Shown here in pieces: positions 8,505 through 15,736 of a DNA stretch of 39,010 nucleotides (position 1 is the stretch's first letter; the number at the start of each line of letters is the position of its first letter). A program made the translations under genes and the position numbers. Location of the stretch: NCBI GenBank assembly GCA_900549215.1, contig URNJ01000001.1, positions 1-39,010 on the forward strand, read 5' to 3'. The notes under the pieces were generated by a model. The model did not search any database. It saw only the letters and a list, made by a program, of their open reading frames with translations, and had not been told where the DNA came from. The stretch comes from an uncultured Collinsella sp. (GTDB lineage: Bacteria; Actinomycetota; Coriobacteriia; Coriobacteriales; Coriobacteriaceae).

Positions 8505-9248
8505 CTACGCTCCAGGCGTGATCAGGCGCGCGCACTGGGCGATCTTCTCGTCATAGGACTCCGCGATAATCGACACACCATCGAACCCAAACGCGCGAAC
8601 ATTCGAGAACTGATGGAACTTCGAGCTGTCGCACAGCACGTACGCCTTATTCGAATTCTCGCGCACGATGCGCTTCTTCGCCGCCTCAACGTAGGAGGGC
8701 GTCATGACGCCGCGGTCCTCGTCAATCGCGTTGGTCCCGATAAACGCCTTATCGAAGTACAGATCGCGCAGGATCGATTCGGTCATAGAACCGCAGAACG
8801 AGGAGTTCACATAGTTGAACTCGCCACCCACCACGATGAGCTGGGCGCGCGTCTCGCTCTTAATCAGGCACGCCGAGGCATCCGTCGTGTAAATTGTCAC
8901 GTCGCGGTCGAGCAGCAGACGCAGCAGCGCCGTGCAGGTGGAACCCGAGTCCAAGTAGAGCGTGTCCCCGTCCTCAACAAAACGCAAGGCGACTTGGGCA
9001 ATCTGTTCCTTCTCACTCCCGTGTAGGCCCGAACGCGTCGAGATACTCACCTCGTGGACAGCCGAGAGGAGCCTCACCGCGCCGCCCGAAAGATGCTCAA
9101 CCTTGCCAAGCGCCTCCAGCTCCTTGAGGTCGCGACGTAGCGTCGAAATAGAGACGCCCGGCAGCTCCTCCTGCAGCTCGGAAATCCTCGCGAGGCCCGA
9201 CTTCTGCAGGCACTCTACAATTCGCTCCTGGCGCTCATACGGAATCAT
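8505..9248 (-). CDS. DeoR-family transcriptional regulator of the sugar PTS operon
   Basis: A 247-residue DeoR-type regulator. The N-terminal winged helix (YERQERIVECLQKSGLARIS and STLRRDLKELEALGKVEHLSGGA) carries the family motif RRDLxxLE..G....GGA, and the C-terminal DeoRC sensor has LYLDSGSTCTALL, IGTNAID and VLCDSSKF, which bind phosphorylated sugars. The start at 9248 is chosen for GGAGAGG eight bases upstream. The frame stays open further upstream to 9560, but that part has no ribosome site, is basic and low in meaning, and overlaps the end of the PTS gene. It is the third gene of the TIM-barrel-PTS-deoR set, 224 bp after the PTS gene, with an inverted repeat in that gap, so it may also have its own promoter. 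Confidence 0.9.
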   Translation of the reverse strand: MIPYERQERIVECLQKSGLARISELQEELPGVSISTLRRDLKELEALGKVEHLSGGAVRLLSAVHEVSISTRSGLHGSEKEQIAQVALRFVEDGDTLYLDSGSTCTALLRLLLDRDVTIYTTDASACLIKSETRAQLIVVGGEFNYVNSSFCGSMTESILRDLYFDKAFIGTNAIDEDRGVMTPSYVEAAKKRIVRENSNKAYVLCDSSKFHQFSNVRAFGFDGVSIIAESYDEKIAQCARLITPGA

Positions 9249-9374
9249 ATTGGGAACCTCTCCAAACCACTCTGCTTCACGCTCGTTCATTTCTTTTCGA
9301 AAAGTGTAACGCACAAGCAGAATAGCGGCCGCCACCTGTTGCGATGACGACCGCTTAATCGATTGACCTACCCT

Positions 9375-9395
9375 CTCGTTCACAATTTGAACGAG
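9375..9395. promoter_or_regulatory. Inverted repeat, candidate operator before deoR-type gene
   Basis: Perfect 8-bp arms CTCGTTCA and TGAACGAG with a 5-nt spacer (CAATT), in the gap between the PTS gene and the DeoR gene. The position suggests autoregulation, but the binding protein is an inference. Confidence 0.45.
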
Positions 9396-9472
9396 GTTGA
9401 CACACCTCGCGTAAGCGCGACGCTCTTCAAGCGAAGAGAACGACCCTAGGAGAGGCGGCGCATCCGGGGCTC

Positions 9473-10849
9473 TTAGGCGAGCTGATCCTCCTTGCCGGTG
9501 AAGGCGAAGGCAAGAACACCGGCCACGACGGCGGAAATGAGCATGCCGACCATAGCCCAAGCGAAGTTCATGGGGTCGGAACTCACGAAAGCCGGGAACG
9601 TAGTGACGGAACCGAAGGTGAACGCAGTGGTGACGACCTTCATGATACCGAGGAACGCGCCGCCGACGGCACCGCCGATGATCTGCGCAAGCCAGACCTT
9701 CTTGTTCTTCACGAGCATACCGAACAGCGTGGGCTCGATGATGGCGGACAGGGCGATCGATACGACACCGGTCATCGCGAAGCTCTTGAGCTTCTGGTCG
9801 CGGGCCTTGAGGAACACGCCGAAGGCGCAGCCGATAACGGCGAAGTTGCAGGCGAAGGTGAAGGGGCAGATGTAGTCGAAGCCGTTCTGAGCGATGTTGT
9901 TGATCATGATGGGGTTCACGGCCCAGTGGATGCCCATGGACACCAGCACGGACCAGCCGCCGCCAACCAGCACGCCGGCGAACACGGAGCTGCGCTCGAT
10001 CAGCCAGTTGACCACGAAGGCGATGGCCTCACCAGCGTAGACGCCCAGGGGACCGATGACGAGCATGGTGAGCGGAACCATAACGATCAGGGAGATGGCG
10101 GGCAGCACGACGAGCTTGAGCATCTCGGAAACGTGCTCATCGAGCCACTTGTACAGGTACGAGTAGACCCAGACAGACAAGATGGCAGGGATAACCGTGG
10201 AGTTGTAGTTCATGAGAACCACGGGGATGCCGAAGAAGTCCGTCATGGCGCCGTTGCCCGCGTCGCCCATGAGGGCGATGAAGTCCGGGTAGAGCAGGCA
10301 CGCGCCGAGCAGCGCCGACAGGTACGGGCTCGCGCCGAAGCGCTTGCCGGCGGAGAAGCCGAGCAGCACGGGCAGGAAGTAGAACACGCTCATGGCCAGG
10401 GTGTACAGGATGGTGTAGGTACCCGTGCCCTCAGCGATGATGCCGAGCTGGGCGGCCAGGATAACGAAGCCGCGCAGGATACCGGAGCCGGCCATGGCGG
10501 GCAGCAGCGGGGCAAAGATGCCGGAGATCGCGGAGAAGACCTGGCTGACGATGCTCTCGCCCTCGTCCTTGGTAGCAGCGGAGATTTCCACGCCCGAACC
10601 CTTGACCAGCGGCTCAAACTTCTCGTACAGCTTCGGGACCTCAGTGCCGATGAGGACCTGGTACTGACCGGCCTTGTTCAGCGTGTTCACAACGCCTTCG
10701 ACTTCCTTGACCGCAGCGTCGTCGCAAGCCGCGTCGTCTTTGAGATTGAGGCGCAGGCGCATCGCGCAGTGCGTCATGCCCGAGATGTTCTCGGGACCAC
10801 CGACGGCGTCCAGAATCCCCTGAGCCATCGCGTTCCAGTCGCGTTTCAT
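9473..10849 (-). CDS. PTS sugar transporter EIIBC (glucose/beta-glucoside superfamily)
   Basis: A 458-residue membrane permease of the phosphotransferase system that imports and phosphorylates a sugar. EIIB is N-terminal (about 1-85), with the phosphorylated Cys28 in MTHCAMRLRL. The EIIC domain (about 105-450) has around ten hydrophobic segments and the AIIEPTLFGM motif equivalent to GITEP in this superfamily. There is no EIIA domain, so phosphate must come from a separate EIIA. The gene begins 3 bp after the TIM-barrel gene, whose last codons contain the GGGAGG ribosome site, implying translational coupling. Substrate is not readable from sequence; the neighbouring isomerase and AlsE/RpiB pair suggest a sugar whose 6-phosphate is isomerised to fructose 6-phosphate. 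Confidence 0.92.
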   Translation of the reverse strand: MKRDWNAMAQGILDAVGGPENISGMTHCAMRLRLNLKDDAACDDAAVKEVEGVVNTLNKAGQYQVLIGTEVPKLYEKFEPLVKGSGVEISAATKDEGESIVSQVFSAISGIFAPLLPAMAGSGILRGFVILAAQLGIIAEGTGTYTILYTLAMSVFYFLPVLLGFSAGKRFGASPYLSALLGACLLYPDFIALMGDAGNGAMTDFFGIPVVLMNYNSTVIPAILSVWVYSYLYKWLDEHVSEMLKLVVLPAISLIVMVPLTMLVIGPLGVYAGEAIAFVVNWLIERSSVFAGVLVGGGWSVLVSMGIHWAVNPIMINNIAQNGFDYICPFTFACNFAVIGCAFGVFLKARDQKLKSFAMTGVVSIALSAIIEPTLFGMLVKNKKVWLAQIIGGAVGGAFLGIMKVVTTAFTFGSVTTFPAFVSSDPMNFAWAMVGMLISAVVAGVLAFAFTGKEDQLA

Positions 10850-10852
10850 TGG

Positions 10853-11791
10853 TTACCTCCCCATTGCGCAGAAGAGCTCGCGGACAAGCTCGGCTGCCTT
10901 AATCGCGTCGTTTGCATCGATAACGGATTGGATCTTCTCCATGCTTACGGCCTCGATGGCGTCGTTGAGCAGATGGATCATCTGGTCGTTCTGTGCAGCC
11001 TCGCCGGCAGCGAGCTCGATGACCGGGAACGTGTCGAAGTAGATTGCGCTGTCGTAACCGTGCTTCTTCACGTAGTAGAGGAACTCGAGGGTCTTCACCG
11101 GCGTGGACGTACCAATCATAAGGCCATCGTCGAAGCGACCGTTGCCGTCGTTTAGGTGAATGCCGTAGAGCTTGCCCTCGCGGCCGAACAGGTCGGCGGC
11201 CATGGCAGGGTTCTCGTGCTTCATGAGCATGTGGCAGTAATCCAGCGTGACGCCCAGGTTCGGGCGGTCTGCAGCGTTGAGAATCATGCCGGTCATACCC
11301 ATGGAGTCGATGAACGCGTACGCGCGCTCCTCGTAGGGTTTGTACTCAATCGAGATCTTGAGGTCGGGCGCGTAGTCGCAAACCTTCTGGAATGCGGCTA
11401 CGAGCTGGTCGAAGACGCGAGCGTAGGCGATCTGGAAGCTGTAGTCAAAGCCGTCGTGGCCGAGCCAGATGGTCACCGTGTTGCCACCGGCAGTGCGGCA
11501 GTAGTCGCACGCCTCGTAGCAGAGCTCAAGGGCTTCCGCAGCAAGGGCATCATCGGCATTGCCCAGGTCACCGTTGAGGAAGGCGTTGCGGAAGCGCAGC
11601 GCGCAGCCGTTCAGCTGCAGGTCGTGAGCTGCGAGCTTGGCGGCCATGTCCTCAGCCGTGACACCTGTGCAGTGCTCGGGGTAGTTGAGGTCGACGTGCG
11701 TGAGGCCCACGCTCTGGAACTCCGCGAACACGCGATCAAGATTCTTGTCGCCATCGCGAAAATAGGAGTTGATACGAGTTGCAAGCTTCAT
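10853..11791 (-). CDS. Xylose-isomerase-like TIM-barrel sugar (phosphate) isomerase/epimerase
   Basis: A 312-residue protein of the AP endonuclease 2 / xylose-isomerase-like TIM-barrel superfamily. Likely metal ligands lie in ISIEYKPYE, VTLDYCH, GIHLNDGNG and IYFDTFP, in the order Glu-Asp-His-Asp expected for ketose 3-epimerases and rhamnose-isomerase-like enzymes. It probably isomerises or epimerises the sugar (or its phosphate) brought in by the adjacent PTS. Start ATG 11791 follows AAAGGA by nine bases; the frame continues upstream to 11920, but that extension lacks a site and reads as leader. It is the first gene of the operon, with an AT-rich promoter region beyond it. The exact reaction is unknown. 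Confidence 0.8.
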   Translation of the reverse strand: MKLATRINSYFRDGDKNLDRVFAEFQSVGLTHVDLNYPEHCTGVTAEDMAAKLAAHDLQLNGCALRFRNAFLNGDLGNADDALAAEALELCYEACDYCRTAGGNTVTIWLGHDGFDYSFQIAYARVFDQLVAAFQKVCDYAPDLKISIEYKPYEERAYAFIDSMGMTGMILNAADRPNLGVTLDYCHMLMKHENPAMAADLFGREGKLYGIHLNDGNGRFDDGLMIGTSTPVKTLEFLYYVKKHGYDSAIYFDTFPVIELAAGEAAQNDQMIHLLNDAIEAVSMEKIQSVIDANDAIKAAELVRELFCAMGR

Positions 11792-11942
11792 GCTTCTACG
11801 TCCTTTACCTTCGTCCTTGATCGTTTCTGCCCGTTCGAGCACCTGATCTATATCCGTAATTCGATAAGGGCCGCCGCCTGCGCGCCGGGGCTTACCCTGT
11901 GACATGTATATTACTGCCACATAAGTTCATTTTCAATCAGTA

Positions 11943-11980
11943 TTTTTCACTCTTTTTCTCATTGTGTCAGAGTTTTTCAC
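11943..11980. promoter_or_regulatory. Direct repeat TTTTTCAC x2, candidate DeoR operator
   Basis: TTTTTCAC occurs at 11943-11950 and again at 11973-11980, exactly 30 bp apart (about three helical turns), upstream of the TIM-barrel-PTS-deoR operon. Spaced direct repeats of this sort are typical of DeoR-family operators; assignment is by position only. Confidence 0.4.
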
Positions 11981-12165
11981 CGTATAAAGCCATCTACCTT
12001 GTGGTTTTGCTGTTAATCAAGTTTGACCATTCTTGAAATTACCTGATTTTTTCTGAATTAATTTGCCGTTTATCGGTAAAAATCGACCGCTCACGGCTGA
12101 CGGCGACGCAAGATGGAAGATACTTGCATGAGGAAAAGCACTGAATTCCCAGCGCCGATTCGAAT

Positions 12166-12283
12166 GACGCGATTGGTGACGCGAGCGTCGACGGCCCGAA
12201 TCTGCCGTCGGCCCCCACTAACCAAAAACGGCGCCGCTCACGCGACGCCGTCATATTCCCTGGTGCCCCCGGGCGGATTCGAA
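12166..12283. repeat. Left copy of 118-bp direct repeat (tRNA-Arg 3' end plus flank), att-like
   Basis: Matches 15274-15391 at about 109 of 118 positions, and the last 43 positions (12241-12283) are identical. The repeat includes 23 nt of the tRNA-Arg 3' end with CCA (12261-12283) and the downstream hairpin. This is the expected structure of an attR-like boundary left when an element integrates into a tRNA 3' end. A shorter fragment resembling the tRNA end also lies at 12153-12165. Confidence 0.8.
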
Positions 12284-12303
12284 AACTCCCCCCCCCGCGG
12301 GGA

Positions 12304-12328
12304 AATTGGTGACGCGGGTGTCGACGGC
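12304..12328. repeat. Third, partial copy of the tRNA-flank repeat (25 bp exact)
   Basis: Identical over 25 bases to 15279-15303, and at the two variable positions it follows the right-hand copy rather than the left one. It lies 20 bp after the left repeat, separated by a C-rich tract, suggesting more than one integration or exchange event here. Confidence 0.65.
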
Positions 12329-12509
12329 GCTGAGCGCTCCGTGTTTTGGTATGTGGATATGGCAGCCATCAACCTTTCTCGGCATGTGAAACTCTAGGCA
12401 CATATGAGCATACCTGAGCGACGCAACACATGCGTTCCATCTATCCCAACAAGCTCCAGCGGTACCCGCACTTCCCATTTCGTGTATACAGCAGCTAGAT
12501 TGGGCAATC

Positions 12510-12672
12510 ATGTCAGTATTCAGACGTACGGCCTACAATAAACTCCTCGATTGGAAAGCGAGCAATGGATCCCGAGCCATCATGCTCGAGGGGGCCCGCC
12601 GCGTTGGAAAAAGCACCCTTGCCCAAGAGTTTGCGCAGTCCAAATACAAATCCCACCTCGTGATCGACGAAT
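12510..12672 (+). pseudogene. Truncated AAA-type ATPase (DUF4143-associated family), N-terminal fragment
   Basis: About 54 residues match the beginning of the common archaeal/bacterial AAA_14-DUF4143 ATPases: FRRTAYNKLLDWKASNGSRA, then a Walker A motif in EGARRVGKSTLAQEFA and the strand SHLVIDES. Full-length members are about 400 residues. Homology stops near 12672, directly before the terminator of the restriction-modification operon; the frame then runs 57 codons antisense into the endonuclease gene and is not meaningful. It looks like a gene cut by insertion or rearrangement of the island. No Walker B or DUF4143 part is present, so it should be inactive. Confidence 0.75.
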
Positions 12673-12684
12673 CTGTTGCGAGTG

Positions 12685-12718
12685 AAAAAAGAAGACCGGA
12701 GACTCAACTGGTCTCCGG
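12685..12718 (-). terminator. Rho-independent terminator of the restriction-modification operon
   Basis: Arms CCGGAGAC (12696-12703) and GTCTCCGG (12711-12718) with a 7-nt loop; on the minus strand the stem is followed by CTTCTTTTTTC. It lies just after the endonuclease gene. Confidence 0.8.
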
Positions 12719-12746
12719 CCTCATTTCTAAAAAACGTCTCGTGGTT

Positions 12747-13961
12747 CTACTCGTGCTGTCGGGCTTCTACCAGCCTGCAGAAGTCGTTGACGCTCATGAG
12801 CCATTCCCTTTGCGCGGGCGTGTAGGTTTCGAACAGCGATGAGGGCACAACGAGGCTGAGCCTGTCCTTAGCCATAGCTCGTGTGTAATCCTCACTTACG
12901 GCGGGCTCAAGTGTTACAAGATGCTTGTCCTCGATTCTGTCAGCCTCATCAAGCACCTGACGCCAACGCTCCTTGATGGTTGTCTTGGCACCGAGCATCG
13001 TCAGTCGAGCGACAGGGAACTTGGGGTCGTGGTAATCGTCAATAGAGGGAAAGATGAAATCCGGCTTTGATTTGCCCTCGGTGTATTTCTGCGCCGAGTA
13101 GCGTATGCCCCTAGCATCGAATAGCATCGAGAGTTGATTCTCGAACGCCGTCCCCGCACGGGACTTGCGGCGCTGGAAGGCCGACATAGTGGTGCGCAGC
13201 ACGCCATCAACATCAAGCGCCGAGCCAAGGTATGGCGCGAGGTCGCGCTCCAAGAGATGCCGCTCGAAGACGCGGAACAGCATCTCTTCGCGTTCGTAAC
13301 AAGCGACCAAGCAGCCATCCGGGTCGCCCGTCCAATCGAGCTTTCCAAGGGTGGAAGCTGAGTAGGCTGAGAAGTCTGCCCCTTTGGGGAAGGACTCGCC
13401 GAATTTCTCGATCATACCGTCGAGGAAGTTCTCCGCTGCGATCGGCATGCTAACTTCGATGCCGATGGACTCCAAAATCCTTGCGGCGATCGACGTGATG
13501 CGCGTATCCTCCCGAGCAGAGGGCGTAAAACCCTTCTCGCCAACCCCGTCGAGCGCGAAGAGCCAGCGAACTTGAGATTCCGCCGTACTCCCCGCTCGGG
13601 CAAATAGGATTACGACCTCCTTGGCTTCGTGTAGGGCCAAAACCATGAGGTCGCCCGGACGGGCCATGCCCATGGCAGCATTATCGTTGTAGTAGAGCCT
13701 ATACTCAGTTCTAGTTGGATGCTTCCTGCGGGCGTCGTACCAAGTGGTATAACCATGGTCGAATATAGGGTCTGCACCATCATCGAGATATGCGAAGGTA
13801 GTTCGCATCCCCTTTATGTCATCGTCTCCGAAAAGCGCGCGCAAAGGCCCCACGCCGTTGAATTCGTGCTGGTGGCTTTCATTGGCCCCCATGATGTCAA
13901 CGCCCGCGAGGGTTTTCGCGACAGCACCGTCAAAATACGCGCCAAGTACTCCATAGTCCAT
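12747..13961 (-). CDS. Type II restriction endonuclease, EcoRII-C catalytic domain
   Basis: A 404-residue restriction enzyme. The C-terminal half has the EcoRII-C (PD-(D/E)XK) signature: RAGTAFENQLSMLF, then KPDFIFP and LGAKTTIKERWRQVLDEAD, where the Asp, Lys and Arg are the catalytic and DNA-contact residues of EcoRII and its relatives SsoII, PspGI and Ecl18kI. The N-terminal half (about 1-230) is less recognisable and may be an effector or recognition domain like that of EcoRII. Together with the adjacent methyltransferase it should cut an unmethylated CC(N or W)GG-type site; exact specificity is inferred from family only. It starts one base after the methyltransferase stop, with a GGAGGTG ribosome site inside the end of that gene, so the two are co-translated. 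Confidence 0.88.
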   Translation of the reverse strand: MDYGVLGAYFDGAVAKTLAGVDIMGANESHQHEFNGVGPLRALFGDDDIKGMRTTFAYLDDGADPIFDHGYTTWYDARRKHPTRTEYRLYYNDNAAMGMARPGDLMVLALHEAKEVVILFARAGSTAESQVRWLFALDGVGEKGFTPSAREDTRITSIAARILESIGIEVSMPIAAENFLDGMIEKFGESFPKGADFSAYSASTLGKLDWTGDPDGCLVACYEREEMLFRVFERHLLERDLAPYLGSALDVDGVLRTTMSAFQRRKSRAGTAFENQLSMLFDARGIRYSAQKYTEGKSKPDFIFPSIDDYHDPKFPVARLTMLGAKTTIKERWRQVLDEADRIEDKHLVTLEPAVSEDYTRAMAKDRLSLVVPSSLFETYTPAQREWLMSVNDFCRLVEARQHE

Positions 13962-13962
13962 C

Positions 13963-15111
13963 CTAGAACACCTCCATCATCAACTTCGCGACCGAGCGCA
14001 CGACCGGCACGGTCACGGAGTTGCCGAACTGCTTGTATGCCTGAGTATCCGACACCGGGATGATGAACTCATCGGGAAATCCTTGCAGGCGCGCGCATTC
14101 GCGGGGAGTGAGTTTACGAGGGTTTTTTCCTTCCTGCCCGACCAGAATCTCGCTGCCATCCTTGTGGTACCGGGCGGAAAGCGTCCTTGTCGTGTCCTCT
14201 GGGCCGACCATCGAGTATCCAAAGCCGTGGCCCGCCGCCTCATGCTTTTCGCGATAGGCGCGCAGATAGGCCCATAGCTTATCCGAAATGGTGTAGCGTT
14301 CGTTTGGTTGCTCTTCGAGGATTTCCCCTAGCGTATGTCCCGGTCCCGGCACCTCAAGGTCATCCCACGAGAAGGGAACTTCCTCCCTGAACCCCACGAT
14401 GTAGATGCGCTCCCTGTGCTGGCACGTCCAGTTTTTTGAATCAAGCACTTTCCAGAAAATATGGTATCCAAGGTCCTCCTCAAGCGTCTGTCGTATGACC
14501 TTGAAGGTCTTCCCGCCGTCGTGACTCGTAAGGTTCTTAACGTTCTCAAGCAAGAAGGCCTTCGGGCGCTTGTCGCGTATGATGCGAGCGACCTCGAAAA
14601 AGAGGGTTCCCTGCGTTTTATCCTCAAAGCCGGTGGGTCTCCCCAAAGATTGCTTCTTCGAAACGCCTGCAAGGGAGAATGGCTGACAAGGAAAGCCTGC
14701 GAGCAGGACATCGAAGTCCGGTATATCGTTTGATGCGACCTGACGGATGTCGCCCGCCGGGGTCTCTCCATAGTTCATCCGGTAGGTTTTCTGGGCGAAC
14801 TTATCCCACTCGCAAGAGAAGACGCACCTACCGCCAAGCTCTTGGAACGGCATTCGTATACCGCCGATGCCCGCGAAGAGATCGCAGAAGGTAAAAGGCG
14901 CGTCGCTGCGCTCCCCTTGGTCAAATGGAGCCCCCGCATCGAGCGATGCGATAAAGGCGCATTCAGCCGCCGTTGGACTAGTATCCCCAGACTCCCAGCG
15001 CCGAACGGTGCGTTCGCCAGACGAGCCCATACCAAGGGCGGCGGCGAACTCCTTTTGGGTGAGGCCGAGGTCAATTCTCTTTTGCGCTATATCAGCTGCA
15101 TTTAGTTGCAT
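13963..15111 (-). CDS. DNA (cytosine-5) methyltransferase with N-terminal HTH (SsoII/Dcm-like)
   Basis: A 382-residue m5C methyltransferase. Residues 1-60 form an XRE-type helix-turn-helix (IAQKRIDLGLTQKEFAAALG ... RTVRRWESG), as in M.SsoII and M.EcoRII relatives, where this domain represses the enzyme's own promoter. The catalytic domain has motif I FAGIGG (79-84), motif IV GFPCQPFS with nucleophile Cys142, motif VI ENV (189-191), motif VIII QHRERIYIVG and motif X GNSVTVPV. It protects host DNA from the partner endonuclease. Start ATG 15111 has AGGCG upstream. A 13-bp imperfect palindrome 26-38 bases before the start (15137-15149) resembles the SsoII control site, which suggests autoregulation. 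The pair lies between tRNA-Arg repeats and looks horizontally acquired. Confidence 0.95.
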   Translation of the reverse strand: MQLNAADIAQKRIDLGLTQKEFAAALGMGSSGERTVRRWESGDTSPTAAECAFIASLDAGAPFDQGERSDAPFTFCDLFAGIGGIRMPFQELGGRCVFSCEWDKFAQKTYRMNYGETPAGDIRQVASNDIPDFDVLLAGFPCQPFSLAGVSKKQSLGRPTGFEDKTQGTLFFEVARIIRDKRPKAFLLENVKNLTSHDGGKTFKVIRQTLEEDLGYHIFWKVLDSKNWTCQHRERIYIVGFREEVPFSWDDLEVPGPGHTLGEILEEQPNERYTISDKLWAYLRAYREKHEAAGHGFGYSMVGPEDTTRTLSARYHKDGSEILVGQEGKNPRKLTPRECARLQGFPDEFIIPVSDTQAYKQFGNSVTVPVVRSVAKLMMEVF

Positions 15112-15136
15112 GGGACGCCTATCTTGGTTGAAAAAC

Positions 15137-15149
15137 GGTCAAACTGTCC
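15137..15149. promoter_or_regulatory. Candidate methyltransferase autoregulatory operator
   Basis: On the minus strand this reads GGACA-GTT-TGACC, a palindrome with one mismatch, flanked by an extended -10-like TGGTAAATA just upstream. It closely resembles the GGACA-N3-TGTCC site bound by the HTH domain of M.SsoII. Confidence 0.55.
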
Positions 15150-15273
15150 TGTATTTACCACAGCGTTAGTCTATCACCCCGAGCGGACATGTCTTCCCCT
15201 TGCTTCAGTCCGCCTCTAAACCCCGTAGCATCAACTGGGCTTTAGGGCTTGGACACTCTACCGGAGGGCTCTA

Positions 15274-15391
15274 GACGCAATTGGTGACGCGGGTGTCGAC
15301 GGCCCGAATCCGCCGGCGGCCCCCGCAAACCAGAAACGGCGCCGCTCCCGCGACGCCGTCATATTCCCTGGTGCCCCCGGGCGGATTCGAA
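15274..15391. repeat. Right copy of 118-bp direct repeat, overlapping tRNA-Arg 3' end
   Basis: Partner of 12166-12283 at an offset of 3108 bp. It contains the 3' 23 nt of the intact tRNA and its downstream hairpin (15336-15359), so it is the attL-like side that keeps the functional tRNA. Confidence 0.8.
15336..15359 (-). terminator. Probable tRNA-Arg terminator hairpin
   Basis: On the minus strand ACGGCG pairs with CGCCGT around a 12-nt loop and is followed by TTCTGGTTT. The tail is weak. The same hairpin is copied at 12228-12251 in the left repeat. Confidence 0.5.
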
Positions 15392-15444
15392 CCGTCGACA
15401 CCCGCTTTAGGAGAGCGGTGCTCTATCCCCTGAGCTACGGAGGC
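15369..15444 (-). tRNA. tRNA-Arg (anticodon CCT)
   Basis: A 76-nt cloverleaf on the minus strand. Acceptor GCCTCCG pairs with CGGGGGC (one G-T pair), followed by A and an encoded CCA. The anticodon arm CCGCT-CTCCTAA-AGCGG gives anticodon CCT (AGG codons). The T arm contains GGTTCGAATCC. Its 3' end is duplicated 3.1 kb away at the far side of the restriction-modification genes. Confidence 0.95.
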
Positions 15445-15547
15445 ATGTTGTACTAGTGTAGCAGATTTGCCCCTTGGCCATGTAGCGCATGGCCACTCAT
15501 CAAGAAGGCTCTGCAGCGAATTATCGCCGTAGAGCCTTCTCAATAAC

Positions 15548-15718
15548 GGAAAATTATAACCCAGAATAACGCAAAATAATGGGATGGGGTTTCCTCTAAC
15601 CACATGTAAGGGAAATTCCATCCCGGTATTCGGCTAAAAAATGGGACAAGCTTTCCCAACTGGCGCTCAAAAGGAAAATGCATCCCGGAATGAGAACGAA
15701 TTCCGGGATGCATTTTCC
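15548..15718. repeat. BIME-like array 1: three 46/47-nt palindromic units with 16-nt spacers
   Basis: Units at 15548-15594 (47 nt), 15611-15656 and 15673-15718 (46 nt each), separated by exactly 16 nt. Each unit is GGAAA-N6-CCC(G/A) ... (C/T)GGGA-N6-TTTCC-like, two inverted 15-nt half-elements around a 16-nt centre. The third unit is a perfect 19-bp stem. The same architecture recurs at 38238-38407. Confidence 0.85.
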
Positions 15719-15736
15719 GCCATCTATCGCAGACGA

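Larger units (their letters stand above)
11792..12509. other. Intergenic: AT-rich promoter region, then tRNA-derived repeat remnants
   Basis: No gene seen. The part to about 12070 is AT-rich, unlike the genome average, and should hold the leftward promoter of the TIM-barrel-PTS-deoR operon. From 12153 on it contains fragments of the tRNA-Arg 3' end and its downstream flank, described separately. From 12330 to 12509 nothing is recognised. Confidence 0.6.
15112..15736. other. Intergenic: methyltransferase promoter, tRNA-Arg, repeat array
   Basis: No protein gene. In order it holds the methyltransferase control region, the right copy of the tRNA-flank repeat, tRNA-Arg(CCT) and a palindromic repeat array at 15548-15718. 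Each is listed separately. Confidence 0.7.

Noticed and set aside
8334..9026. 230-codon frame overlapping the DeoR gene on the plus strand
   Set aside because: Mostly antisense to a clear DeoR regulator; its start lies in the operator region and it has no recognisable domain.
9249..9560. N-terminal extension of the DeoR protein
   Set aside because: It overlaps the end of the PTS gene, is not DeoR-like and lacks a ribosome site, whereas GGAGAGG precedes the start at 9248.
12673..12842. Remaining part of the AAA ATPase frame
   Set aside because: It runs through the R-M terminator and antisense to the endonuclease 3' end, with no ATPase similarity.
15271..15621. Open frame on the minus strand with SVAQGIEHRSPKAGVDGSNP
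   Set aside because: This is a well-known false translation of a tRNA gene and its flanks; the tRNA-Arg cloverleaf explains it.
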